Of a stretch of DNA of 64,000 nucleotides, positions 1 through 9,638 are shown piece by piece. Both the position numbers and the translations under genes were made by a program. Every line of letters starts with the position of its first letter. The first letter of the stretch is position 1. Below the pieces are notes generated by a model, which worked only from the letters and a program-made list of their open reading frames with translations, searched no databases and had not been told where the DNA came from. This DNA is from Mycobacterium genavense ATCC 51234 (GTDB lineage Bacteria; Actinomycetota; Actinomycetes; Mycobacteriales; Mycobacteriaceae), in NCBI RefSeq assembly GCF_000526915.1, contig NZ_JAGZ01000002.1:372001-436000 (forward strand). Direction: 5' to 3'.

Positions 1-1821
1 TTTGGCTGTCAGGTATTCGTCGGGCCGGTGCTGCGGATCGGTGTCGGCGACCGCCTTCTCCGGTCCGGCCAGGTACACCCGCGACACTCCGGCGTTACGC
101 GCGGCGTCGACGACCGCGGCCGCCTCGGTCGCGTAGCGCTTGTCGGTGCCGCAGATCACCACCGCCGCAGGCGAGCCCGCGTCGGACACCGCAGCGGCGA
201 CCCCGTCGGCGTCGAGCGTTCCCGGGTTGACCGCCTCGATGCCGCCCGACGCCAGCAGGTTCGCCGCGAACGTGGTGCGGATGTTGTGCTCGGCCAGCGG
301 GCCCAGCGGCAGCAGCAGTACCTTGGGGCGCGAGCCGGTGCGGGCCAGGAAGTCATCCGAGCGGTCGCGCAGCGCCTCGAATCCCGCGGCGTAGCGCCGC
401 AAATCTCCGACATCGGGCCGGCCGATCGAATCGCTGTGCGACAGTGCGGGTTCGGAAAGGTTCGGAAATTCGTTGACGCCGGTGATCGCCGTGCGCCGAT
501 GTGCGATGTCGTCGGCGCGCCGCGCGGCGATGGCGGCGATCTCCTCGGCGATGTGGTCGCGCGCCTCGACGAATCCGCCGCGACCCTCGACGGCCTGGAA
601 GTGCTCCCAGGCGCCCTCGGCGATCCGCTGGGTGAGGTCCTCGACGAACCACGATCCGCCGGCGGGGTCCAGCACCCGGCCGACGTGCGACTCCTCCAGC
701 AACAGCAGCTGGGTGTTGCGCGCGATGCGCCGCGCGAAGCTTCGTGCGGTGCCGGGAAAATCGCCCGGGATCGCGATGTCGAACGGGTAGACCAGCATGG
801 TGTCGACGCCGCCGACACCGGCGCCGAATGCGGCCAGCGTGCAGCGCAGCATGTTCACCCAGGGGTCGCGCTGGGTCATCATCGGCAGCGACGTCTCCGC
901 GTGCACGGTCGCCCCGCCCGCGTCGGGCTCCCCCACGACGTCGGCGACCCGCGCCCAAAGTTGCCGCACGGCACGCATTTTGGCGATCGTCATGAACTGG
1001 TCGTCGTCGGCGGCCAGCCGGAAACTGATCTGGCGCAGCGCATTAGCAACCGAGATCCCCGACTCGGTGAGCACGCGCAGGTAGGCGACCGCGGCCGCGA
1101 TATTGGCGGCCAGCTCCCAGGTCGCGTTGGCGCCCAGGTTGTGGAACGCGGGCCCGTTGACGGTGATCGCCCGGACGCCGTATTCGCCGCTCACCCGTGA
1201 CGCGACCGTCACGACGTCGTCGATCGACGGCGCGGGACGTCCGCTCAGCGCCGCCGTCAGCGGGTCGGCGCCCAGGTCGATCGACAACGTCGCGCGCTGG
1301 TCGGATTCGACCTCGGCCACCAGGGACAGCATCGCGTCGGCCGCGGCCGCGTAGTCGGCTCCGGCGTCGAGGATGACCGGCGCCATGCTCAGGTAGACAC
1401 CCGCCAGCAGCCCGTCGAGCTCCCGCGGTGCGACGCCGTCCTGCCCGACGCGCAGCAGCAGCGCGTTGACGCCGTCGCCGAGCGCACCGAGCACGGCCGC
1501 GTTGGTTTCGGCGGCGGTGGCTCCGGCGCTTGGAAACGCCTCGACCACCTTCCAGCCGGACTTGACGTCCCGCAACGGGTCCGCGCCCCGCAGGTACGGC
1601 CACACCCCGGGCAGCGACGGCTCAGGCAGCTCGTCGAACGCGGTGTAGAGCGGGCGGACCGCGAACCCGTCGTAGGTCGGGGTGTCCAGCAACTGCTCGG
1701 GTTGCTCGCCCAACTCGGCGGGTTCCTTGCGGGTGCTCTTGGCAAGCACACCGGCAACCGCGGTGCGCCAGCGCTCGCGGACCTGTTCCAGGTCGGCGAG
1801 CTCGGGTACATCAATGGACAC
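1..1821 (-). CDS. mutA: Methylmalonyl-CoA mutase small (beta) subunit, 3' end outside window
   Basis: This is the small subunit of the adenosylcobalamin-dependent mutase that interconverts methylmalonyl-CoA and succinyl-CoA in propionate and cholesterol-derived C3 catabolism. It pairs with catalytic MutB. I translated most of the 607 codons present and found one open frame with the MutA/MutB barrel pattern, for example the run LDPAGGSWFVEDLT near residues 383-396. The start is GTG at 1821, preceded by AGGAGC about six bases upstream. The related M. tuberculosis protein (Rv1492) is about 615 residues, so only a few codons should be missing. mutB would be expected just beyond the window edge. 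The gene looks intact. Confidence 0.95.
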   Translation of the reverse strand, partial: MSIDVPELADLEQVRERWRTAVAGVLAKSTRKEPAELGEQPEQLLDTPTYDGFAVRPLYTAFDELPEPSLPGVWPYLRGADPLRDVKSGWKVVEAFPSAGATAAETNAAVLGALGDGVNALLLRVGQDGVAPRELDGLLAGVYLSMAPVILDAGADYAAAADAMLSLVAEVESDQRATLSIDLGADPLTAALSGRPAPSIDDVVTVASRVSGEYGVRAITVNGPAFHNLGANATWELAANIAAAVAYLRVLTESGISVANALRQISFRLAADDDQFMTIAKMRAVRQLWARVADVVGEPDAGGATVHAETSLPMMTQRDPWVNMLRCTLAAFGAGVGGVDTMLVYPFDIAIPGDFPGTARSFARRIARNTQLLLLEESHVGRVLDPAGGSWFVEDLTQRIAEGAWEHFQAVEGRGGFVEARDHIAEEIAAIAARRADDIAHRRTAITGVNEFPNLSEPALSHSDSIGRPDVGDLRRYAAGFEALRDRSDDFLARTGSRPKVLLLPLGPLAEHNIRTTFAANLLASGGIEAVNPGTLDADGVAAAVSDAGSPAAVVICGTDKRYATEAAAVVDAARNAGVSRVYLAGPEKAVADTDPQHRPDEYLTAK

Positions 1822-1998
1822 CGACTGCTCCTGTTGTCGCAGCTATTGGCAACGTTGCGTGCAGTTGCGGAGAACACGCAACTCGCTAATCAGGCTAAAT
1901 GATCGCCCCCGCCGCCAAGAAACCGCGCGGTGCGCCGATCGGGCCGCGGCAACCGCGAAACACCACGCCTGCGATACAGGCAATTCATTTCTGGCCCG

Positions 1999-2004
1999 TA
2001 ACGT
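1999..2004 (+). promoter_or_regulatory. -10 hexamer for the TVP38-type gene
   Basis: TAACGT fits the mycobacterial -10 pattern TANNNT and lies eight bases before the GTG chosen as start at 2013. That spacing suits leaderless or near-leaderless transcription. Seen by eye only; no transcript data. Confidence 0.35.
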
Positions 2005-2012
2005 TGAGTGGC

Positions 2013-2768
2013 GTGACGAGTCCCGCCACCGCCAAAACCGCCGGCACGCTGCGCAGTCTCTCGCGCGCGCTGGGGACCAGCGTGCGCCAGCTGTCCCGGC
2101 CGCGCGCGCTGGCGGCAGTGGTCGTAATCACAGTCTTGGTCGCCGTGGCGCTGTGGGTTCCGCTGCCGAGCGCGCTGCAGCTACGCGATTGGGCGCAGTC
2201 GCTGGGCCCGTGGTTCCCGTTGGCATTTCTGGCCGCGCACGTCGTCGTCACCGTGGTACCGGTCCCCCGCACGGCGTTCACCCTGGCCGCGGGCCTGCTG
2301 TTCGGACCGGCGCTGGGCGTGCTGATCGCGGTGATCGCCAGCACGGCCAGCGCGGTGCTGGCGCTGCTGTTGGTCCGCGCCGCGGGATGGCGGCTGAACC
2401 GACTGGTTCGCTACCGCGCGATCCACCGGGCCGACGAACGCCTGCGCGAGCGGGGCTGGGTGTCGGTCCTGTCGCTGCGGCTGATTCCCGTGCTGCCGTT
2501 CTCCGTCGTGAACTATGCGGCCGCGGCGTCGGCGGTCGGCATCCTGCCGTACACGCTGGCCACGCTGGCCGGCCTGCTGCCCGGTACCGCCGCGGTCGTC
2601 TTTCTCGGCGACGCGCTGGCCGGTCACCCCAGCCCCTTGCTGTTCCTGGTGTCGCTGGTCACCGGCGCGTTGGGCCTCACCGGGCTGTTGCTGGAAATCC
2701 GGCACTACCGCCGCCACCACCGGCGGCAGCCCGACGAGCCCGCTTCCGAGCCGGCCATTTTGGGCTAA
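2013..2768 (+). CDS. TVP38/TMEM64 (DedA-like SNARE-associated) membrane protein
   Basis: A 251-residue inner-membrane protein of the TVP38/TMEM64 family, corresponding to Rv1491c. It has five to six hydrophobic segments and the family pattern of a Pro/Arg loop (VPVPRTAF) followed by a Gly-rich segment (LLFGPALGVLIA). A second conserved loop reads LRLIPVLPFSVVNYAA. The frame is open from 1899, but GTG 2013 gives the usual family length and sits just after a -10-like hexamer. It is divergent from mutA. Family members are linked to membrane lipid handling; the substrate here is unknown. Confidence 0.85.
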   Translation: MTSPATAKTAGTLRSLSRALGTSVRQLSRPRALAAVVVITVLVAVALWVPLPSALQLRDWAQSLGPWFPLAFLAAHVVVTVVPVPRTAFTLAAGLLFGPALGVLIAVIASTASAVLALLLVRAAGWRLNRLVRYRAIHRADERLRERGWVSVLSLRLIPVLPFSVVNYAAAASAVGILPYTLATLAGLLPGTAAVVFLGDALAGHPSPLLFLVSLVTGALGLTGLLLEIRHYRRHHRRQPDEPASEPAILG

Positions 2769-2817
2769 CCGCGCCGTTTTGTTGAGCGCGCCGCCCGTTG
2801 CCTGAAAGATCTATGGA

Positions 2818-3816
2818 ATGGAGCGGGTCTATGCGCAGCAGTTGGCGAGCTTCAGCTTGCCGCCGTCGCGGGCCGGGCTCCTCATGCTCTTGCTGGGCGC
2901 CCTGGCATCGGTGGCGATCGCGGTCCTGTCGTTTCTGCTCGACCGGATCAAGCTGTATCGCGTTCCGCACGGCGGCGTCCTCGCCTCACCGGCGATTCGC
3001 TACCCGCCGGCACCACCGGATCGCACCCGCGTCTCGTGGCTGACGATCGGCGCCGCGTTGGCCGCGGTGGTGTGTATGACGGCCATCTGGCTGGCGCCCA
3101 AGAATGTCGAGCACCCTGCGGAGACCGTGCAGCCCGACCTGACGCCGATCGCGTTGCCGGCGGCCACCGCCGTCGGCCCGGGAGCGGGCATCTACGTCGA
3201 ATACGCCGACAGCTCCGGCGGAATGGGTTGTATGGCTGGATTTTTGGTGCGCACCAGCAGCGGCCAGACCGGCGTACTCACCGCCGGTCACTGCAATCGG
3301 CCGCGCAAACCGACCACGGTGGTGATGAACCTCGGCGGAATTCTGCCGTACGCAAAGCTGGGCACATTCGTGCAGACCGTCAACGAGGGCGTCCACGACG
3401 AGCAGCACGACATCGGCCTGATCGTGCTCGACGGCGACCACGTCCCGCAGAGCCCGGCCGTCGCGGCCCGATTACCGATCACGGGGGTCACCACGGCGCT
3501 GTCGCTCGGGCAGCAGCTGTGCAAGTTCGGCATGAGCAGCGGTGAGGCCGAATGCGGGGAGATCCTCGACGTCACCGACAGCAAGGTTTCGTTCGCGGCG
3601 GGCGGCCAATGCGGGGATTCCGGCGGCCCGGTGTACCTCATACAAAGCGACGGCGCCGCCACCGCCGTCGGCATCGACATCCGCGGCAGCAATCCCGCCA
3701 ACCCCAACGCGGGATACCTTGCCCCGGCTAAGTTCTCGGTTGCCGAGCTGGTACAGCCGTGGCTGGACAACTGGCATCTGACCGCCATGACCGCACAACC
3801 ATCCGGACCGCCGTGA
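2818..3816 (+). CDS. Membrane-anchored trypsin-like (S1 family) serine protease
   Basis: 332 residues with two hydrophobic segments (about 20-41 and 74-92), followed by an extracytoplasmic chymotrypsin-fold domain. All three catalytic elements are visible: His158 in TAGHC, Asp198 in HDIGL and Ser268 in GDSGGP. Cysteines at 138 and 159 and around 235-265 could form disulfides. The active triad suggests a functional periplasmic or cell-wall protease, but the substrate cannot be told. The next gene starts 10 bp downstream on the same strand, suggesting an operon. I recall no direct counterpart at this position in M. tuberculosis, so it looks like lineage-specific content. The ATG at 2818 is the first good start. 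Confidence 0.8.
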   Translation: MERVYAQQLASFSLPPSRAGLLMLLLGALASVAIAVLSFLLDRIKLYRVPHGGVLASPAIRYPPAPPDRTRVSWLTIGAALAAVVCMTAIWLAPKNVEHPAETVQPDLTPIALPAATAVGPGAGIYVEYADSSGGMGCMAGFLVRTSSGQTGVLTAGHCNRPRKPTTVVMNLGGILPYAKLGTFVQTVNEGVHDEQHDIGLIVLDGDHVPQSPAVAARLPITGVTTALSLGQQLCKFGMSSGEAECGEILDVTDSKVSFAAGGQCGDSGGPVYLIQSDGAATAVGIDIRGSNPANPNAGYLAPAKFSVAELVQPWLDNWHLTAMTAQPSGPP

Positions 3817-3826
3817 CGGGAGCGAC

Positions 3827-4156
3827 ATGACCTCCGAGAAAACCGACACCGGCGCACCCGGTCGGCGATTTTCCACCGCGGCACTGGTCGCTGCCGGACT
3901 GGCCGGCCTGATCGTCGGCGCGATCGCCGCCTTCGCGGTCACCGGTCTGGTGTTCACGATCCGCGTCCAGCTGCCCCCGCCGCCGTATCCACCGCCGTTC
4001 TCGTCCCAGACGCCGGGGTATTCCACGCCGCCCGCCCCTCCGACGACGAGTTTCGCACCGACCACCGCACCCGCACCCAGCGTCGTGCCCGTGCCCCCGC
4101 TGCCGCCGGGCCCGCACGCGCAGCCGTCGTCGGCTCCGCTCGAACCGCAGCCGTGA
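3827..4156 (+). CDS. Small proline-rich single-pass membrane protein
   Basis: 109 residues: a short polar N-terminus, one strong transmembrane helix (about 18-45, Ala/Gly/Val-rich), then an outside tail of about 60 residues. The tail is almost entirely Pro, Ser, Thr and Ala, with several PPPP/PPAPP runs. There is no enzymatic motif. It starts 10 bp after the S1 protease gene, so the two are probably co-transcribed, and the Pro-rich tail could be a cell-wall spacer or a protease substrate (inference). Such low-complexity proteins are common in mycobacteria and prone to over-calling, but the helix plus tail architecture and gene spacing support a real gene. Confidence 0.65.
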   Translation: MTSEKTDTGAPGRRFSTAALVAAGLAGLIVGAIAAFAVTGLVFTIRVQLPPPPYPPPFSSQTPGYSTPPAPPTTSFAPTTAPAPSVVPVPPLPPGPHAQPSSAPLEPQP

Positions 4157-4317
4157 AAGAATAAGTGGCACAAGCACATTCACTTTCGGCCGCCGCCGGG
4201 TGGGTGTTGCGGTGCCTGCCGCTGGTCCGCGCGCCTGGACTAGGTGTGGTCCGGCCCCTTCACCGTCATCGCGGCGACCAGGGCCAAGAACAGCTCAAAA
4301 CACTCACTGAGGCACTC

Positions 4318-5454
4318 CTATTGGGTCAATTCCGGCGGCTGGCCGTCGATCGGCTGGCGGGCGATCGCCTCGGCCTTGGCGACCGCCTGGGCGATCTTGG
4401 GATCGGTCTCGGTGGAGAACCAGTCGGCCACCTCGGCGTCGTCGTCGGCGTCGGCGTGCTTGGCCACGTCCTCGACCGGCGACGGCTGGAAGCGGAACAC
4501 CCCATCCTCGCCCGGCGTGCCCAGCAGTTTGGTGAAACCCTGTAGCGCCGCACTGAAGTCGCTGGGCACCACCCACACCTTGTTGGCGTCCCCGCGCGCC
4601 ATCTCCGGCAGCGTCTGCAGGTACTGGTAGGCCAGCATCTCCGGGGTGGGCCGGCCGGCCTTGATCGCGGCGAACGTCTTCTCGATGGCCTTGGCCTGGC
4701 CCTGGGCCTGCAGGTAGGCCGCGGCGCGCTCGCCTTGCGCGCGCAGCATCCGGGATTGCCGGTCGGCCTCGGCGGCCAGGATCGCGGCCTGCTTGGCGCC
4801 CTCGGCGGCCAGGATCTGCGCTTGCTTGGCCCCTTCGGCCTGCTTGATCGCCGCCTCCCGCGTGCCCTCGGCGGTCAGGATCATCGCCCGCTTTTCCCGG
4901 TCGGCCTTCATCTGCTTTTCCATCGAGGCCTGGATCGACGGCGGCGGGTCGATGCTGCGCAGCTCCACGCGGGCGACCCGCAGACCCCAGCGGCCGGTCG
5001 CCTCGTCGAGCACGCCGCGCAACTGGGCGTTGATCTGGTCGCGGGAGATCAGGGTCTGCTCTAGCGTCATGCCGCCGACGACGTTGCGCAGCGTGGTCGT
5101 AGTGAGCTGCTCGACGCCGACGATGTAGTTGCTGATCTCGTAGACGGCCGCCTGGGGCACCGTGACCTGAAAATAGACGACGGTGTCGATGTTGAGCGTC
5201 AGGTTGTCCTCGGTGATCACCGGCTGCGGCGGGAACGACACCACCCGCTCACGCAGGTCGACCCGCGCCCGGACACGATCGATGAACGGCACGAGCAGGG
5301 TCAGCTGCCCACTGACCGTGCGGCTGTACCGGCCCAGCCGCTCGATCACCGCGGCCTCGGCTTGCGGGATCAACGCGACGGACTTGGCCACCACGATGAT
5401 CGCAAAGATCCCCAGGACGGCCAGCAACACCAAACCTGCAACCGCACCTCCCAC
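4318..5454 (-). CDS. SPFH/Band 7 domain membrane protein (stomatin/HflK-C-like, Rv1488 type)
   Basis: 378 residues. An N-terminal membrane helix (about 4-30) is followed by a Band 7 domain (about 30-190) with the stomatin-like stretch NIDTVVYFQV. A long Ala/Glu/Gln-rich helix follows, with repeated GAKQAxILAAEGAKQA units (about 195-260), typical of oligomerising SPFH proteins. It follows the NfeD-like gene by 27 bp, and SPFH/NfeD pairs are a recurrent two-gene unit linked to membrane microdomain organisation and quality control. The start is GTG at 5454. In-frame sequence after the TAG stop still looks protein-like (see findings). Confidence 0.88.
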   Translation of the reverse strand: MGGAVAGLVLLAVLGIFAIIVVAKSVALIPQAEAAVIERLGRYSRTVSGQLTLLVPFIDRVRARVDLRERVVSFPPQPVITEDNLTLNIDTVVYFQVTVPQAAVYEISNYIVGVEQLTTTTLRNVVGGMTLEQTLISRDQINAQLRGVLDEATGRWGLRVARVELRSIDPPPSIQASMEKQMKADREKRAMILTAEGTREAAIKQAEGAKQAQILAAEGAKQAAILAAEADRQSRMLRAQGERAAAYLQAQGQAKAIEKTFAAIKAGRPTPEMLAYQYLQTLPEMARGDANKVWVVPSDFSAALQGFTKLLGTPGEDGVFRFQPSPVEDVAKHADADDDAEVADWFSTETDPKIAQAVAKAEAIARQPIDGQPPELTQ

Positions 5455-5481
5455 CGGAGTTTCTTTCTCTCGCAGCGTGTT

Positions 5482-5910
5482 CTAGTGCTTGAAGACCACC
5501 GCCGTCGCGCCGTCGATGTGCACGACGGTGACCGATTCGCCGGGCTCGTAGACGTCGCCGTCGTTGAACGGGCGCGCCGTCCACACCTGGCCGTCGAGTT
5601 TCACCTGGCCCTCGTCGCGGGCCACCCGGTCGAGCACCAGGGCGCTCTTGCCCTCCAGCGCCTTGACGCCGGTCGGCAGCGACTTCGGCGTCAGCCGCTG
5701 CCGCAGCGCCGGCCGGACCAGCAGCACGAGCAGCACCGAAACCACCAGGAACACCGCGCCGTCGGCCAGGATCGGCCAATTCGTGAACCACGCGGTGGCC
5801 GAGGCGGCGAGCGCACCGCCGCCCAGCATCAGCAGGAACATATCGCCCGTCAGCGCCTCGGCACCGGCAAGGGCCAGCGCGAAGATCAGCCAGCTCAGCG
5901 CGATCGCCAT
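5482..5910 (-). CDS. NfeD-like membrane protein with OB-fold tail (Rv1487 type)
   Basis: 142 residues. Three hydrophobic segments occupy the first 75 positions, followed by a small soluble OB-fold-like domain with GEVKL-type and [11 protein letters not shown] strands, as in NfeD proteins that partner SPFH proteins. The frame extends upstream to 6084, but ATG 5910 gives the family length. A TATTCT -10 hexamer lies six bases before it, fitting leaderless transcription. It probably forms an operon with the downstream SPFH gene. It is divergent from the conserved unknown gene at 5969. Confidence 0.85.
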   Translation of the reverse strand: MAIALSWLIFALALAGAEALTGDMFLLMLGGGALAASATAWFTNWPILADGAVFLVVSVLLVLLVRPALRQRLTPKSLPTGVKALEGKSALVLDRVARDEGQVKLDGQVWTARPFNDGDVYEPGESVTVVHIDGATAVVFKH

Positions 5911-5916
5911 GCCGTC

Positions 5917-5922
5917 AGAATA
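5917..5922 (-). promoter_or_regulatory. -10 hexamer of the nfeD-SPFH operon
   Basis: On the minus strand the hexamer reads TATTCT and is separated by six bases from the ATG at 5910, the arrangement of a leaderless mycobacterial promoter. It faces away from the -10 at 5955-5960. Confidence 0.45.
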
Positions 5923-5954
5923 CGCGCGATCCGCCTTTGCCCGGACCGAACAAC

Positions 5955-5960
5955 TACACT
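5955..5960 (+). promoter_or_regulatory. -10 hexamer for the Rv1486c-type gene
   Basis: TACACT (TANNNT pattern) lies eight bases upstream of the ATG at 5969, consistent with a leaderless or very short-leader transcript. Confidence 0.45.
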
Positions 5961-5968
5961 GCGAGACC

Positions 5969-6883
5969 ATGTGGTGTCCAAGTGTTTCGCTGTCCGTGTG
6001 GGCCAACGCCTGGCTCGCGGGCAAGGCCGCGCCCGACGATGTGTTGGACGCGTTATCTCTTTGGGCGCCAAAACAATCCGTCACGGCGTATGATGCCGTC
6101 GCCGCCGGTCACACCGGACTGCCGTGGCCCGACGTCCACGACGCCGGGAGCGTCTCGCTGTTGCAGACGCTGCGCACCGCGGTTGGCCGGGCGGCGCTGC
6201 CGGGGGGCGCCGGTCCGTTGCAGGGGACGATCAACGTCGTGTTGCCCGTTCCCGGCGACGTGCGCGGCCTGGCCCCCGGGACCCAGTTCGAACGCGACGC
6301 CCTGGCCGCCGGTGAGGCGGTGATCATCATCCACCCCGACGATCCCACCGCGGCGGTCGGTCTGGTGCCCGAGTTCTCCTATGACGATCTTGACGAGGCC
6401 GACGACGCTCCGCCGGAGCTGTGCGCACTGTGCTGGACGGTGTACTCGCTGCCCGGAGCGCCGGTGTTCGACCATCACGAGCTCGGCGATGCCGAGTATT
6501 CGCTACACTCGGCCGTGCGGTCGGCCGCCGATGCGCTCGGCTCCATCGGGCTGGGATCGGCAAGCGACATCGACGATCCGCGGGGCCTCGTCCAGCAGTT
6601 GCTGGAATCCACACGGCAACACCGAATTCCGGACCACGCGCCGTCGCGTGCGTTGCGGGTGCTGGAGAACGCCGCACACGTCGACGCCATCATCGCGGTG
6701 AGCGCCGGGCTCAGCCGGGCCGACTCCACCGCGCCGATTTCCGCGGGCCTGGAACCCCTCGGCACGCAATCCGCGTCGGAGGCCCGGATCGCCGGCGACG
6801 CGCTGCGGCCACTCAACGCGGTGGTGCGCTCGGCGCGGATGGCCGCGGTGAGCGCGATCCTGCACTCGGCCTGGACCGACTAA
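5969..6883 (+). CDS. Conserved mycobacterial protein of unknown function (Rv1486c type)
   Basis: 304 residues, with no signal peptide, membrane helix or catalytic motif that I recognise. It is rich in Ala and Asp, with a CALC pair near residues 151-154. The frame is open much further upstream, but ATG 5969 follows a -10 hexamer by eight bases and gives a length near that of the M. tuberculosis counterpart. Its TAA stop interlocks with the TAG stop of hemH (four-base overlap CTAA), so the two convergent genes share their ends. The position beside hemH is conserved, but no function can be inferred from that. Confidence 0.82.
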   Translation: MWCPSVSLSVWANAWLAGKAAPDDVLDALSLWAPKQSVTAYDAVAAGHTGLPWPDVHDAGSVSLLQTLRTAVGRAALPGGAGPLQGTINVVLPVPGDVRGLAPGTQFERDALAAGEAVIIIHPDDPTAAVGLVPEFSYDDLDEADDAPPELCALCWTVYSLPGAPVFDHHELGDAEYSLHSAVRSAADALGSIGLGSASDIDDPRGLVQQLLESTRQHRIPDHAPSRALRVLENAAHVDAIIAVSAGLSRADSTAPISAGLEPLGTQSASEARIAGDALRPLNAVVRSARMAAVSAILHSAWTD

Positions 6884-7902
6884 CCGTCCGCGCGCGCAAC
6901 GCAATGCGGCGGGCAGCAAGCCGCGCCGTTGACGCTGGCCAGACAGCCCGGCACCGGATCGGGGCCCGTCACCCGCTCGGGCGGGCGGCCGTCGCGCAAC
7001 TCGTCGATCAGGTCCGCGGCCAGCTGGGCGAACCGCGGATGCGCGTTGGGCGTCGACGCCCGCACCAGCGCCACGCCGGCCGCTTCGGCCTGGGCCGCCA
7101 ACTCGGTATCGAGGTCCCACACCACCTCGATGTGGTCGGATACAAAACCGACCGGACAGATGATGACCGACTTGGCGGTCAGCGTCCTGAGATGGTCGGC
7201 GACGTCAGGTCCCAGCCACGGCACCCGCGGCGGCCCCGACCGAGACTGCCAGGCCAGGTCGTATTCGGGGTACCCGGCGGCCGCCGCGACAAGGCTTGCG
7301 GCGTAAGCGACTTGGCGGCTGTAAAGCCTCGGGCCGACGCGCTCGTCGGCGGCCACCGGGATCGAATGCGCGGTGAACACCAAACGCGCGTCGGCCTCTT
7401 GCTCGAACGCGCCCGAGGCCGCTTTGATGCTGTCGGCGAAGATCTGCACGAAGCGCGGGTGGTCGAAATACGGCCGCAGCTTGACCAACTCGGGCGCATC
7501 CGGCCCCGCGGCCACGCGCGCGCGGGCGATATCTTCGCTGTATTGCGTGCAGCTGGAATACCCGCTCCACGCTGACGTGGTGAACACCGCGGCGCGACGA
7601 ACACCGTTGTCGCGCATGGCTTTTACCGTGTCTTCGACGTAGGGTTTCCAGTTGCGGTTGCCGAAATACACCGGGAGATCCAGGCCGCGATTGCGCAGCT
7701 CAGTTTCCAGCTGCGCGATCAGCGCCCGGTTGATGCCGTTGATCGGCGAGACGCCGCCGAAATGCAGGTAGTGCTCGGCGACGTCGTCGAGGCGTTCCGG
7801 TGGCACATTGCGGCCCCGGGTGACGTTCTCCAGGAAGGGCCGAACCTGCTCGGGCCCCTCTGGCCCGCCGAAGGACAGCAGCAGGACGGCATCGAAATCC
7901 AT
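6880..7902 (-). CDS. hemH: Ferrochelatase (coproporphyrin ferrochelatase, CpfC type)
   Basis: 340 residues. It inserts Fe(II) into the porphyrin at the end of haem synthesis; in actinobacteria the substrate is coproporphyrin III. The invariant His179 (FTAHS) and Glu267 (WDLDTE, after FVSDHIEV) are present. Cysteines at 118 and in the C-terminal tail (320, 329, 330, 334) match the [2Fe-2S] cluster known for mycobacterial ferrochelatases. ATG 7902 was chosen over an upstream in-frame ATG because [14 protein letters not shown] is the normal N-terminus. It lies 7 bp downstream of inhA and is the third gene of the fabG1-inhA-hemH operon. Intact. Confidence 0.96.
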   Translation of the reverse strand: MDFDAVLLLSFGGPEGPEQVRPFLENVTRGRNVPPERLDDVAEHYLHFGGVSPINGINRALIAQLETELRNRGLDLPVYFGNRNWKPYVEDTVKAMRDNGVRRAAVFTTSAWSGYSSCTQYSEDIARARVAAGPDAPELVKLRPYFDHPRFVQIFADSIKAASGAFEQEADARLVFTAHSIPVAADERVGPRLYSRQVAYAASLVAAAAGYPEYDLAWQSRSGPPRVPWLGPDVADHLRTLTAKSVIICPVGFVSDHIEVVWDLDTELAAQAEAAGVALVRASTPNAHPRFAQLAADLIDELRDGRPPERVTGPDPVPGCLASVNGAACCPPHCVARADG

Positions 7903-7909
7903 TGCCGGG

Positions 7910-8719
7910 CTACAACAATTGGGTGCTGGCGCCGCCGTCGGCGTAGATGACGGTGCCGGTGGTGGCCGGCAGCCAGTCCGACAGCAGCGCACACACCGTC
8001 TTGGCGACCGGCGTCGGGTCCTTCATGTTCCAGCCGATCGGGGCGCGCTGGTCCCAACCCTCCTCGAGCAGCTGCATCTGGGCACCGGCCTCCTCGCCGA
8101 GCGCGCCACCGACGATCGCACTCATCGCGAGCGTCCGGATCGGCCCGGCAGCAACGAGATTCGAGCGCACCCCGACCTTACCGGCCTCGCGGGCCACGAA
8201 CCGATTGACCGATTCCAACGCGCTCTTGGCGACCGTCATCCAGTTGTACGCCGGCATCGCCCGGGTGGGGTCGAAGTCCATCCCCACGATCGAACCGCCC
8301 GAATTCATGATCGGCAGAACCGCTTTGGCCAGCGAGGCATACGAGTACGCCGAGATGTGAATGCCCTTCGACACGTCCTCGTAGGGCGCGTCGAAGAACG
8401 GGTTGATGCCCATGCCGGTCTGCGGCATGAATCCGATGGAGTGCACCGCGCCGTCGAGCTTGTTGCCCTCGCCGATCTCGGCGGTGATCCGGTCGGCCAG
8501 GGTGTCCAGGTGCTTCTCGTTCTGCACGTCCAGTTCGATCAGGGGGGCCTTCTCCGGCAGCCGGTCGGCGATGCGCTGGATCAGTCGCAACCGGTCGAAC
8601 CCGGTCAGCACCAGTTGCGCGCCTGCCTCCTGCGCCACCTTGGCGATGCGAAACGCGATCGACGAGTCGGTGATGATCCCCGTGACGAGGATCCGCTTGC
8701 CTTCGAGCAGTCCTGACAT
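7910..8719 (-). CDS. inhA: NADH-dependent enoyl-ACP reductase of FAS-II (isoniazid target)
   Basis: 269 residues, identical in length to M. tuberculosis InhA. It reduces trans-2-enoyl-ACP during mycolic acid chain elongation. The catalytic and substrate residues Phe149, Tyr158 and Lys165 are present, as is the glycine-rich cofactor loop [10 protein letters not shown]. Positions linked to isoniazid or ethionamide resistance (Ile16, Ile21, Ser94, Ile95) all carry the sensitive-type residue. ATG 8719 is preceded by GAAGGA. The gene starts 13 bp after fabG1 and is followed by hemH. No lesion is seen, as expected for an essential gene. Confidence 0.98.
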   Translation of the reverse strand: MSGLLEGKRILVTGIITDSSIAFRIAKVAQEAGAQLVLTGFDRLRLIQRIADRLPEKAPLIELDVQNEKHLDTLADRITAEIGEGNKLDGAVHSIGFMPQTGMGINPFFDAPYEDVSKGIHISAYSYASLAKAVLPIMNSGGSIVGMDFDPTRAMPAYNWMTVAKSALESVNRFVAREAGKVGVRSNLVAAGPIRTLAMSAIVGGALGEEAGAQMQLLEEGWDQRAPIGWNMKDPTPVAKTVCALLSDWLPATTGTVIYADGGASTQLL

Positions 8720-8732
8720 TTCCGTCCTTCTC

Positions 8733-9530
<798 letters not shown>

Positions 9531-9584
9531 GCTGAAATCTGCCCCGTCATGTTTGGCCGCGAGCGTTCCCGCCGCTTTGGCCGC

Positions 9585-9638
9585 GAACGTAAGCAGGTTG
9601 CGAAAAACCGTGCCGAATTTCGCAGCGTGCTTACGCTC
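9585..9638. repeat. Palindromic element, copy 1
   Basis: Imperfect inverted repeat with 21-bp arms (9585-9605 and 9618-9638, three mismatches) around a 12-base loop. The arms begin GAACGTAAGC and end GCTTACGCTC. It overlaps the stop codon of the AbiEi-like gene and lies about 85 bp upstream of fabG1. A closely similar copy is at 10526-10584. It could act as a transcription terminator or be a small dispersed mobile repeat. Confidence 0.75.
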
